Assembly (NCBI RefSeq): GCF_000720475.1
Contig: NZ_JOAP01000030.1
Span: 39,241 to 103,240, forward strand
Direction of reading: 5' to 3'
Length of the DNA stretch: 64,000 nt
Source: Streptomyces aureocirculatus
Lineage (GTDB): Bacteria > Actinomycetota > Actinomycetes > Streptomycetales > Streptomycetaceae
The position numbers and the translations under genes are program-made. Under the pieces are notes generated by a model. That model made no database searches. It was not told the DNA's origin and was given only the letters and a program-made list of their open reading frames with translations. This document shows, piece by piece, positions 56,336-64,000 of the stretch. Within the stretch, counting starts at the first letter, position 1; the number at the start of each line of letters is the position of its first letter.

Positions 56336-56535
56336 CTGGGGTTCCGCCCCAGACCCCGTATCGGCGCTTCGCGCCTCGTCCTCAATCGCCGGACGGGCTG
56401 GAGTTTCGCCGGTGCGGCGAAGACCTTTCTCCGGTGCGGCGGCAATCTTTTTCCGGTGCGGCGAGAATCTTTCAGCCCGTCCGGCGTTTGAGGACGAGGC
56501 GCGAAGCGCCGACAAGCGGGGGGCCAGGGGGCGGC
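56336..56535. repeat. large composite inverted repeat element with internal triplication
   Basis: CTGGGGTTCCGCCCCAG then ACCCCG precedes a 39-bp left arm (56362-56400) that matches the reverse complement of the right arm (56473-56511) at 38 of 39 positions. Between the arms CCGGTGCGGCGA followed by a T-rich spacer (ACCTTTCT, ATCTTTTT, ATCTTTC) is repeated three times. The arm sequence is the same CGTCCGGCGTTTGAGGACGA family found at 17080 and 3177. It has the look of a MITE or a complex terminator. Confidence 0.8.
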
Positions 56536-56571
56536 AGCCCCCTGGTTACGGGAAAGGGGCGGGCCTGGGGG

Positions 56572-57807
56572 CTACGCAGCCGCGACCTCCGTCAGGTACT
56601 TCTCCGTGAGCCCCGCGTCGTAGAAGTACTTCTCGAAGTCGGCCGGATCGTTGAAGCCGTTGGCGAACCGGTCGGCGACCGCCTGGATGCCCCCCGCGGC
56701 GCCGAGGAGCCCGAGGACGTGCTCGGGCGGCACCCCCAGCATGGCGTTGGTCCACTTCGTGACGTGCCGCGCGGTGTCCCAGTACCGGTCGAAGGCCCCC
56801 TGCATCCACTCCTCGTCGAAGGGCCGGTCCCCGTGGGCCACGATCGACGCCAGGTAGGAGGCCGCGCACTTGGCTGCGGAGTTGGAGCCCTGCCCGGTGA
56901 CGGGGTCGTTGGCGACGACGACGTCACCGACGCCGAGGACGAGCCCGCCGGACGGCAGCCGCCCGATGGGCTTGCGCACGGTGGGGGCGTACCGCCCGGA
57001 CAGAGTGCCCCCGGCGTCGGTGAGCTCGACCCTCGTGGCCCGGGCGTACTCCCAGGGCACGAACTTCTCCAGGAGCCCGAGGGTGAGCGCGAGGTGCTCG
57101 CCGGGGTCCTGCACGCCCTGGAAGACGTCGAGCGGACCGCCGGGAACGCCCTCCCAGAAGAGGATGTCGGCGCGGCCGGACGTGGTGAGCGTCGGCATGA
57201 CGAAGAGCTCGCCCACGCCGGGCACCAGGTTGCACCGCACGGCGTCGAACTCGGGATGCTCGGGGCGCGGCCCGAGCCCGTGGACGTACGCCACGGCGAG
57301 CGCCCGCTGCGGCGCGTCGTACGGCGAGCGCTCCGCGTCCCGCGCGAACATCGACACCAGCTCGCCCTTGCCCGCGGCCACCAGGACCAGGTCGTACGTA
57401 CGGGAGAAGTAGTCGAGGTCGGAGACCGCCGCGCCGTGGATGACGAGCTGCCCGCCGCGCCGCGCGAACGTCTCCATCCAGCCGGCCATCTTCACGCGCT
57501 GGTCCACGGACTGCGCGCGCCCGTCGAGCCTGCCGACCCAGTCGATGACGCGGGCCGAGTCGGGGCCCGCGACGGAGACGCCCACGCCCTCGATGTCCGG
57601 GGCCTGGGACTCCCAGAAGTTCAGCTCCAGGTCGCGCTCGTGCTGGAGCGCCGTGTGGAACATGACTTGCGTCGACATGACCCGGCCGGACCGTATCTCG
57701 TCCGCGGTGCGGTTGGACATCAGGGTGACCTCGTACCCCTTGGACTGGAGGCCGAGTGCGATCTGCAGGCCGGACTGACCGGCTCCGACGATGAGTATCT
57801 TGCGCAT
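56572..57807 (-). CDS. styrene/indole monooxygenase-like flavoprotein
   Basis: 411 residues. N-terminal FAD motif ILIVGAGQSGLQIALGLQ (about 4-21), NRTADEIRSGRV and MFHTALQHERDLELNFWE typical of StyA-type epoxidases, and GVGDVVVANDPVTGQGSNSA (about 290) as the second FAD site. StyA enzymes need a separate FAD reductase; none is seen here. Located 54 bases after the conservon GTPase gene and on the same strand, where some conservons carry a cytochrome P450. Substrate unknown. Confidence 0.88.
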   Translation of the reverse strand: MRKILIVGAGQSGLQIALGLQSKGYEVTLMSNRTADEIRSGRVMSTQVMFHTALQHERDLELNFWESQAPDIEGVGVSVAGPDSARVIDWVGRLDGRAQSVDQRVKMAGWMETFARRGGQLVIHGAAVSDLDYFSRTYDLVLVAAGKGELVSMFARDAERSPYDAPQRALAVAYVHGLGPRPEHPEFDAVRCNLVPGVGELFVMPTLTTSGRADILFWEGVPGGPLDVFQGVQDPGEHLALTLGLLEKFVPWEYARATRVELTDAGGTLSGRYAPTVRKPIGRLPSGGLVLGVGDVVVANDPVTGQGSNSAAKCAASYLASIVAHGDRPFDEEWMQGAFDRYWDTARHVTKWTNAMLGVPPEHVLGLLGAAGGIQAVADRFANGFNDPADFEKYFYDAGLTEKYLTEVAAA

Positions 57808-57861
57808 GGTGCTGGGTCCTTCTGTTCGGGGCGGCCGTGAGGGGGCGGCGGTCCGTGCGTG

Positions 57862-58494
57862 CTACTCGGGGGTGGCGTCCAGCGCGTGGCCGACGAGGGC
57901 GAGCAGCGACTCGATCACCTGGATCCGCTGCCGCGCGTCCATGATCAGGACGGGTACGCGGTCGGGCACCGTCAGCGCCTCGCGCACGTCCTCGGCCTCG
58001 TACCTCTCGGTGCCCTCGAAGTGGTTGACGGCCACGACGTAGGGCAGCCCGCAGCTCTCGAAGTAGTCGAGCGCCGGGAAGCAGTCGGTGAGGCGGCGGG
58101 TGTCGGCGAGCACGACGGCGCCGATCGCGCCGCGTACGAGGTCGTCCCACATGAACCAGAAGCGCTGCTGGCCCGGCGTGCCGAACAGGTACAGGACGAG
58201 GTCGTCGTCCAGGGTGATGCGGCCGAAGTCCATGGCGACCGTGGTCGTGGTCTTCTCCGGGGTCGCGCTCAGGTCGTCGGTGCCGGCGCTCGCCTGCGTC
58301 ATCAGCGCCTCCGTCTGGAGTGGCGTGATCTCGGAGACGGCGGTGACGAGGGTCGTCTTGCCCACGCCGAAGCCGCCCGCGACGACGATCTTCGTGGCGA
58401 CCGGCGCGCGGGAGCGGTCGGTCTGCCACGGCTGCAACTCCTCCTCGGCTTCGAGGAGTTCGGCCGGGGCGGGGTCAGAGACGGCGGAGTCCAC
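57862..58494 (-). CDS. cvnD: conservon small GTPase (CvnD type)
   Basis: 210 residues. ATP/GTP-binding protein of the conservon class: Walker A GGFGVGKTTLV (about 41-51), switch region TTTVAMDFGRI, LFGTPGQQRFW (G3, about 104) and VNHFEG in place of NKxD (about 160). Works with the sensor kinase, roadblock and DUF742 partners as a membrane-linked G-protein-like switch. Overlaps the DUF742 gene by 20 bases. Confidence 0.93.
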   Translation of the reverse strand: MDSAVSDPAPAELLEAEEELQPWQTDRSRAPVATKIVVAGGFGVGKTTLVTAVSEITPLQTEALMTQASAGTDDLSATPEKTTTTVAMDFGRITLDDDLVLYLFGTPGQQRFWFMWDDLVRGAIGAVVLADTRRLTDCFPALDYFESCGLPYVVAVNHFEGTERYEAEDVREALTVPDRVPVLIMDARQRIQVIESLLALVGHALDATPE

Positions 58495-58888
58495 TCAGCA
58501 CCCTTTCGAGCAGTGCGCGGTTCGGCTGCCCGGGGCCGTGGCCCGTTCCGTACACGCGGATCTTTCCCTGGTCGGCGAGGTCGCTGAGGAGTACGCGGAC
58601 CACGCCGAGCGGCATCTTCAGAAGCGCGGAGATCTCGGCGACCGTACGCATCCGGCGGCAGATCTCGACGATGGCCCGCATCTCCGGCATCCCCCGGAAC
58701 GCCGACGCGTCCCCCTGGGCGAGCTCGCGCCGCTCCTCGGGGGCCTCGATGGCGGGGTTGGCGGCGACGAACGTCTCGACGAGCAGCACATGGCCGAACC
58801 GGGTGCGGCCGCCGGTCAGCGAGTACGGGCGCACCCGCGCGGGCTTACGGTCGCCGCCGCGCACCGGCAGTTGCGGCGCGGCGCTCAT
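58475..58888 (-). CDS. cvnC: DUF742 protein (CvnC type)
   Basis: 137 residues. VRPYSLTGGRTRFG near residue 19 and a winged-helix-like C-terminus (TVAEISALLKMPLGVVRVLL, about 82-101) define DUF742. Overlaps the roadblock gene stop by one base (TGATG) and the GTPase start by 20 bases. Role inferred from conservons: partner of the GTPase, possibly DNA binding. Confidence 0.93.
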   Translation of the reverse strand: MSAAPQLPVRGGDRKPARVRPYSLTGGRTRFGHVLLVETFVAANPAIEAPEERRELAQGDASAFRGMPEMRAIVEICRRMRTVAEISALLKMPLGVVRVLLSDLADQGKIRVYGTGHGPGQPNRALLERVLSGLRRL

Positions 58889-59499
58889 CAGGCGCTCTCC
58901 ATCGACTGGCGCAGCTCGCTGCGGAGTTCGGGCGTCAGGACGTGTCCGGCCCGGCCGACGAACAGCGCCATGTGGTACGCGACGACCGTCATGTCGCAGT
59001 CGGGCGTCGCGTGCACACCCAGCAGCGAGCCGTCGCTGATCGCCATCACGAACAGGCTGCCCTCCGCCATGGCGACGACGGTCTGGCGTACCTTGCCGCC
59101 GTCCATCAGACGGGCCGCACCGACTGTGAGGCTGCCGAGCCCGGACACGATGGTGGCCAGGTCGGCGCTGGAGCCCCTGGGCCCGGTCGGGCTCGTCGCG
59201 GGGCGGCGCTCGGCGTTGCGCGCGGGGTCGGAGGAGAGCAGCAGGAGGCCGTCGGACGAGACGACGGCGACCGAGAGGATGCCGGGCACCTCGTCGACCA
59301 GGTTGGTCAGGAGCCAGTGCAGATTGCGGGCCTCGCTGCTGAGTCCGTACGCGAGGGGCTCGTTCGCGAGGGGCTCGTTCGCGAGGGGCTCGTCCGCGGG
59401 GCGCTCGTCCGCGGGGCGCTCGTCCGCGTCGGGCTCCTTCGCCCCGTCGGGCGCTGTGGGCTTGGTGGAAGAACCGGGCGTGCGCATGGGCGCAGTCAA
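58888..59499 (-). CDS. cvnB: roadblock/LC7 protein (CvnB type)
   Basis: 203 residues. Low-complexity N-terminus (about 20-50) with ADERP/ADEPLA/NEPLA repeats, then a roadblock/LC7 domain (about 58-180; LNLVDEVPG-like VDEVPGILSVAVVSSDGLLL and MAISDGSLLGV). Probably a regulator of the GTPase. TTG start at 59499 overlaps the kinase stop (TTGA) and has GAGGAGG seven bases upstream. Confidence 0.92.
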   Translation of the reverse strand: MTAPMRTPGSSTKPTAPDGAKEPDADERPADERPADEPLANEPLANEPLAYGLSSEARNLHWLLTNLVDEVPGILSVAVVSSDGLLLLSSDPARNAERRPATSPTGPRGSSADLATIVSGLGSLTVGAARLMDGGKVRQTVVAMAEGSLFVMAISDGSLLGVHATPDCDMTVVAYHMALFVGRAGHVLTPELRSELRQSMESA

Positions 59500-62400
59500 C
59501 TGCTTGCCTCCTCGACTGAGTCCCCCGGAACATCTGCGGCACGATTGCCTTCGGTGCGGTTGCTTTCGGTGCGGCCGCTTTCGGTGCGGCCGCTTTCGGT
59601 GGTGTCAGCGGCGCGGTGGCCTTCGGTGGCGCGGTCGCCTTCGGCACGGCGGCCTTCGGTGCGGCGGACTCCTGTGGTGCCTGCGACTCCGGCCAGCTCC
59701 GCCGCCACGTCGCGGCGGCCGCTGCTCGCCCCCCGCTGGAATCCGCCGAGGCGGCGGCGCAGCTCCTCGGGGTCCACCGCGGCCCGTGGCGCGGGCTCGG
59801 CTCCCCCGGCGGGCGCGCTGACCTTCGGGGTGCGCTTCGGCAGCCCCTTGGAGGTGAGGACCTGGGGGGCGGCGTCCGGCGCGGGTCGGTCGTGCTGCCC
59901 CTCTTGCTGTCCGTCGTGCTGTCCGTCGTACTGCCCGTCGTGCTCCGCGGCCGGTACGGGCCTCGGCTCCGGTACGGACGCGGGCCTGCGCGGAAGCGGG
60001 GGCTCGCGTACGGGTACCTCGTCCCGCGGCAGTTCCTCCGCCGGGAGTGCGGCGTCGGGCTCCGACGGGGACTGCGCGGCCGGCTTCGGGCGTGCCTCCT
60101 GCTCCGGCCGGATCTCGTCGTCCGGCCGCGCGTGCGGCTCCGACTCGTCCGGGTGGTCGGCCGGGACGGGCGGTGCCAGGAGTTCGAGTGTCGTCTCCGC
60201 GGCGGCGATCAGGGGGTCCCGGTCGCCCGCGCGGGAGGGCAGGACGTTGGAGTTGGCCTCGGCCTCGGAGCCGGGCAGGTGCACGAGCGGCCCCTCGGCG
60301 GCGGTGCCGGGGTCCGGGCGTGGCGCCTCCACGGCGGGCGGCTCGGCGAGGACCCCGTGGGGCAGCACGACGACCGCGGCCACGCCCCCCTGCTTCTGTT
60401 CGCGCAGCCGCACCCGCGCCCCGTGCCGGGCGGCGAGCCGGGCCACCACATAGAGGCCGAGCCCGAGTCCCTCGTCGCTCTCGTGGTCGTAAGCGTCGGC
60501 GGCGGAGAACTCCGCGAGCCGCGCGTTGAGTTCTTCGAGCCGGTCGGGGCCGACGCCGATGCCCTCGTCCTGTACGGAGAGCATGACCTCGCCGTTCTCC
60601 AGGTGCCAGCCGGAGACTTCGACGGTGGCGTCGGGCGGTGAGAAGGAGGTCGCGTTCTCCAGGAGTTCGGCGACCAGGTGGCTGATGTCGTCGGCGGCGA
60701 ACCCGGCGATGTGGGCGTGCGGCGGAAGCACCGCGATGCGGACCCGCTCGTACCGCTCGATCTCGCTGACCGCGGCGCGTACGACGTCGACGAGCGGTAC
60801 GGGCCCGGCGTGCTGGTGGCCGTGCTCGGCACCGGCGAGTACGAGCAGGTTCTCGCTGTGCCTGCGGGTGACGGTGGCGAAGTGGTCGAGCTTGAAGAGC
60901 GTGGCGAGGCGGTCGGGGTCCTGCTCGCGATCCTCCAGGCTCTCGATGACGGCGAGCTGCCGTTCGACGAGGCCGAGCGTGCGCAGCGCGAGGTTCACGA
61001 ACGTGCCGTGGATGCCGCGCCGTACGCGGTCCAGGTGGACGGCGGCGTCGGCGAGTTCGGCGCGCAGCGCGTCGCGCTCGTCGGCCATGGCCTGCCGCGC
61101 GTCGGCCATCGTCTGCCGCTGCCCGATCAGGTGCTTGCGGTCGGACTCCAGGGTGGTGAGGCGTTCCTGCAGGGCGACGGCGTGGCCGTGCAGGGAGTTG
61201 ACGCACCGTACGACGGCGGCGAACTCGTCGTCGCGGCCGGTGAAGCGCACCGGCTCCTCGGTCGCGGGCGCCGCCGCGACGCGCGCCGAGCCCAGGCGCA
61301 GCACGGCGAGCGGCCGGGTCAGCGAGCGGGCCGTCCCCATGCACACGCCGACGGCGAGGAGCAGCAGTCCGCCGACGAGCGCGATGCGCAGCTCCAGGGC
61401 GGTGACGTCCTTGTCGCGCAGTTCAGCGAGGCTCTTGGTGCGCTCACCGGCGAGCGCGTTCTCGGCGCTGCGCATGGCTTCGATGCGCGCGGTCAGCGCG
61501 GCGTCCAGCTTCCCGCGGTCCAGGCGCCGGTCGGCGGCGGAGAGCCGGGGCTCGTCGGTGAGGCGGGTCAGATACTGCTCGGCGGTGGTCACGCCGTTGC
61601 CGGTGACGGTCGACTCGTAGGTGTCGCGGTCCTTGGCGGGCGCGGAGTCGTCGAAGTCGGCGAGTGCGGCGAGCTCCCGTACGTGGGCCTGCTGGGCGGC
61701 GGCACTGAGGCGGTCGCGGCGGCCGTCCTCCTCGCTGTCGCCGCCCGCCGAGCCGGACGAGACCGGCAGGCCGGTGACGGGGTCGACGGTGCTGCCGGTC
61801 GACGCGGGGCGGGGCACGGCGAGCGCGGCGAGGAGCAGACCGCGCGCGGCACCGGCCTGGTCGACGGCGTGGTCGAGGTCGGCGACGGCGTACGTTCCCG
61901 AGCCCGCGCGCGGCGGGAGTTTCTCGGCGAGGTCGCGGGTGAGGCCGTGCAGTTCGTTGATGGCCCTGCCGTACGCCTTGTGGGCGTCGAGCGCGCTGGT
62001 CCTGCCGGTGAGGGCGGTTCTGCGCACCGACGCGAGGCGGGCGAGGTCGCGGCGCAGCCCGGCGGTGACGGAGCTGTTGGTGTTCGCGTCGGCCGCGGCC
62101 TCGCGCAGCTCCTCCGTCCGCCGGTCCACGCGGGCGCTGCGGTCCTCGGAGAGACCTTTGCCTTCGGGTCGGCCCGCGGCGATGTACGCGGTGACCTCGT
62201 CGCGCTCGTCGGCCAGGGAGTGACTGAGCGTGATGGCCTGCTGGGTGAGCTCGGAGAGCGTCACCAGGCTCTGCGACTCGTTCAGTTGACTCGACGCGCT
62301 GACGACCACCGGCGCTCCTGCTCCGGCGACGGTGGCGGCGACGACGAGTACGGCGATGAGGAGCCGGTTGCGGACGCGGGCTCTGGGGGGTGCGGGTGGG

Positions 62401-62660
62401 GTGGGGTGGTGAGGTGTGGCCGGGGGCTCCGCGTGGGGCGTGGGGCGCTCGTCGGGGGAGGGTGCGCCGGGGCCATGGGGCTGTGCGCCGGAGCCATGGG
62501 GTTGTGCGCCGGGGGACGGCGTGCCCGCGTCGTGCTCCGGAGTACGGTCCGCGGCGGCGGCCCCCCGCTTCGCGGGTGAGGTCACGCCCTGCGGGTTCCC
62601 TTCCGGGGCCTTCTGCCTGCCTTCGCGCCGAGGCCGCATCTCTTGCACCGGTGCTCGCAT
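59496..62660 (-). CDS. cvnA: conservon sensor kinase with NIT domain (CvnA type)
   Basis: 1054 residues. Pro/His/Gly-rich cytoplasmic N-terminus (1-95), transmembrane helix (about 97-119), extracellular nitrate/nitrite-sensing-like domain (about 125-410), second helix (about 416-436), HAMP-like linker and coiled coil, then HATPase with ELLENATSFSPPDA, DEGIGVG and GLGLGLYVVARLA. No classic phospho-acceptor His box is evident, as in other CvnA proteins. The last 270 residues are disordered with GQ/DG and RTES repeats. ATG at 62660 has only a weak AGGA; a GTG 25 codons later is possible. Confidence 0.92.
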   Translation of the reverse strand: MRAPVQEMRPRREGRQKAPEGNPQGVTSPAKRGAAAADRTPEHDAGTPSPGAQPHGSGAQPHGPGAPSPDERPTPHAEPPATPHHPTPPAPPRARVRNRLLIAVLVVAATVAGAGAPVVVSASSQLNESQSLVTLSELTQQAITLSHSLADERDEVTAYIAAGRPEGKGLSEDRSARVDRRTEELREAAADANTNSSVTAGLRRDLARLASVRRTALTGRTSALDAHKAYGRAINELHGLTRDLAEKLPPRAGSGTYAVADLDHAVDQAGAARGLLLAALAVPRPASTGSTVDPVTGLPVSSGSAGGDSEEDGRRDRLSAAAQQAHVRELAALADFDDSAPAKDRDTYESTVTGNGVTTAEQYLTRLTDEPRLSAADRRLDRGKLDAALTARIEAMRSAENALAGERTKSLAELRDKDVTALELRIALVGGLLLLAVGVCMGTARSLTRPLAVLRLGSARVAAAPATEEPVRFTGRDDEFAAVVRCVNSLHGHAVALQERLTTLESDRKHLIGQRQTMADARQAMADERDALRAELADAAVHLDRVRRGIHGTFVNLALRTLGLVERQLAVIESLEDREQDPDRLATLFKLDHFATVTRRHSENLLVLAGAEHGHQHAGPVPLVDVVRAAVSEIERYERVRIAVLPPHAHIAGFAADDISHLVAELLENATSFSPPDATVEVSGWHLENGEVMLSVQDEGIGVGPDRLEELNARLAEFSAADAYDHESDEGLGLGLYVVARLAARHGARVRLREQKQGGVAAVVVLPHGVLAEPPAVEAPRPDPGTAAEGPLVHLPGSEAEANSNVLPSRAGDRDPLIAAAETTLELLAPPVPADHPDESEPHARPDDEIRPEQEARPKPAAQSPSEPDAALPAEELPRDEVPVREPPLPRRPASVPEPRPVPAAEHDGQYDGQHDGQQEGQHDRPAPDAAPQVLTSKGLPKRTPKVSAPAGGAEPAPRAAVDPEELRRRLGGFQRGASSGRRDVAAELAGVAGTTGVRRTEGRRAEGDRATEGHRAADTTESGRTESGRTESNRTEGNRAADVPGDSVEEASS

Positions 62661-63024
62661 TCCTGTTTTCGTCCGCCCTAGGGCCCGGGTGACGATCCGT
62701 CAACGCGAGCGCTCCCGGCCTGGATCCCGACCTTCGCAGACGATTCCAGTGCCGGTGCGCGGCAGTCGCGCATCGCCTGCCTGGCCACCTGAAGGAGTGA
62801 ACATCGACAGGGAGTTGGTGGGCAAGTCACCCTGAGTGGCCTGGGGGCAGCCCGCGGTGGCCCGGTTGGACGTCCGTGGGCGGCTTTGGCAAGATGCGCC
62901 GCCACACTCTCGCCGGAGCGGTTCATTCCGATGGAAAACCGGCTCCTGACCTGCCGCTGTCTCTCTCATCACGCCCGTGCGCTCCGTCCCGGAAGCCGGT
63001 GCGGACCTCGTGCAGACTGACGGC
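62661..63024. other. divergent region between cvnA and the PP2C-like gene
   Basis: 364 bases between divergent starts, expected to hold both promoters. The part at 62700-62830 contains ACGAGCG and CACCTGAAGGAG-like patches but no ORF of coding character and no clear promoter pair. Confidence 0.4.
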
Positions 63025-63870
63025 ATGCGCATCGAACTGGCCACCGAGCCCGGCGACCCGAACCGCCCCAACGAGGACTACGCATCGGTGGCGCTCCCCG
63101 CGTCCGGGCAGGGCGGATCGCTGGTGCTCCTCGACGGTGTGACGCCTCCCCCGGAGGACGTGGGCTGCCTGCATTCCGTTCCCTGGTTCACCGCCCGCCT
63201 CGGCGGCGCGCTGAGCGAACTGTCCGTTTCACGCCGGGATATGACGCTGTCTGAGATTCTCGCGACGGCCATCTCGCGCACCGCGGACACCCACCGTGAC
63301 ACCTGTGACCTTTCTCACCCACGTACCCCGCAGGCAACGGTGGTCCTCGCGCGGTGGGACGGGGAGCGGTTCGAGCATCTCGTCCTCTCGGACTCGGCGC
63401 TGCTCGTCGCGGGCCCCGACGGCACGGTCGAGGCGGTCCTGGACCAGCGGCTCGCCCAGCTTCCGCCGGCGGTCGGCGCGCTGCGCGACGAGGTGCGGGC
63501 GCTGCCGCGGGGCTCGGCGGAGCGCGAGGCCGCCGGTGGCCGGTACGCCGCCGCTGTCGAGGCCCTGCGGAACGCCGAGGGCGGCTTCTTCACGGCCGCG
63601 GCGGATCCCGCGTCGGCGGCCCTCGCGGTCACCGGCGAGCGGCCGCGCTCCGCCGTCACCGCGTTCGCGGCCCTGACCGACGGCGCCGGACGCTGGGTCG
63701 AGACGTTCCGCGAGGGCGACTGGGCGGAGTGCCTCGCGCTGCTGCACAAGAGCGGCCCACAGGCACTCGTCGACCGCGTACGGGAGGCGGAGCGCGCCGA
63801 CCCGGACGGCACCCTGTTCCCACGCGGCAAGCGGCATGACGACGCTGCGGTGGTGTTCGCGGAGTTGTGA
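63025..63870 (+). CDS. PP2C-like protein phosphatase domain protein
   Basis: 281 residues. Reads as a divergent PPM/PP2C domain: RPNEDYASVAL near residue 10, LVLLDGVTPPP (about 33, metal-binding Asp-Gly), SDSALLVAG (about 130) and a C-terminal KRHDDAAVVFAEL with the closing Asp pair. Ser/Thr phosphatase or a partner-switching role is likely. ATG at 63025 begins just before the domain. Divergent from the conservon. Confidence 0.75.
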   Translation: MRIELATEPGDPNRPNEDYASVALPASGQGGSLVLLDGVTPPPEDVGCLHSVPWFTARLGGALSELSVSRRDMTLSEILATAISRTADTHRDTCDLSHPRTPQATVVLARWDGERFEHLVLSDSALLVAGPDGTVEAVLDQRLAQLPPAVGALRDEVRALPRGSAEREAAGGRYAAAVEALRNAEGGFFTAAADPASAALAVTGERPRSAVTAFAALTDGAGRWVETFREGDWAECLALLHKSGPQALVDRVREAERADPDGTLFPRGKRHDDAAVVFAEL

Positions 63871-63884
63871 GGGGGGTGCTGCGG

Positions 63885-64000
63885 TGGGCGGGGGCGCGGT
63901 GCCGGGGGGCGCGGTCCCGGGGTGCGCGGCGCCGGGGGGCGCGGTCCCGGGGGGGGGCGCGGTCCCGGGGTGCGCGGTCCCGGGGGGCGCGGTCCCGGGG
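63885..64000. repeat. GC-rich tandem repeat at the window edge
   Basis: Units of GGCGCGGTCCCGGGG (14-17 bp, with GTGCGCGG and GGCGCCGG variants) recur at least seven times and continue to the end of the window. Just downstream of the PP2C-like gene; the full extent is not visible. Confidence 0.8.

Overview
The window is a stretch of high-GC actinobacterial chromosome, almost certainly Streptomyces. Third codon positions are nearly all G or C, GTG and TTG starts are common, and the gene content is the conserved core found around the Streptomyces ATP synthase locus plus accessory DNA. No species is assigned. Most assignments rest on motifs and family resemblance read by eye.

Left third (1-31.5 kb, conserved core). 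A PduO-type cobalamin adenosyltransferase and a small membrane protein converge on a shared CTAG. The chiS-chiR two-component pair precedes the secreted chitinase chiC (CBM2-FnIII-GH18), which has two DasR-like 16-bp boxes in its promoter. A DUF2550 protein and the nine-gene atp operon (atpI-B-E-F-H-A-G-D-C, minus strand) follow, then a WecA/TagO-type sugar-phosphate transferase, glyA, a low-molecular-weight phosphatase-like protein whose nucleophilic Cys is Ser, tsaC, a 24-codon Tyr-rich micro-ORF, prmC, prfA, rpmE, an LCP-family wall ligase, rho, and the threonine/lysine block thrB, thrC, hom, lysA, ending with nrtL (an ArgRS remnant without catalytic core). All of these from DUF2550 to nrtL are on the minus strand.

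Middle (31.5-43.4 kb, mixed). A stand-alone receiver, an XRE-cupin regulator divergent from a methyltransferase, a DinB protein, a HEAT-repeat protein, a TetX-like flavin monooxygenase beside tRNA-Arg(CCG), a PF04672-type methyltransferase, a Tat-exported agmatine-deiminase-like protein with an upstream TetR gene and an operator palindrome, a rearranged methyltransferase pseudogene carrying a 53-bp inversion, a divergent ku/ligD-polymerase NHEJ pair and a NERD-like protein.

Right third (43.4-64 kb, envelope and signalling). Small secreted proteins, a lipoprotein coupled to a histidine kinase with a 42-bp-repeat N-terminus and no neighbouring response regulator, an SH3-like secreted protein, an FtsW/RodA protein coupled to a class B PBP, a frameshifted DinB gene, a divergent pair of diiron proteins (R2-like and AurF-like) with a TetR gene behind five 33-bp repeats, an NlpC/P60 hydrolase, a conservon (kinase, roadblock, DUF742, GTPase) followed by a styrene-monooxygenase-like flavoprotein, and a PP2C-like protein. 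Intergenic DNA here is rich in tandem and inverted repeats. No CRISPR array, integrase, transposase or biosynthetic gene cluster core was seen.
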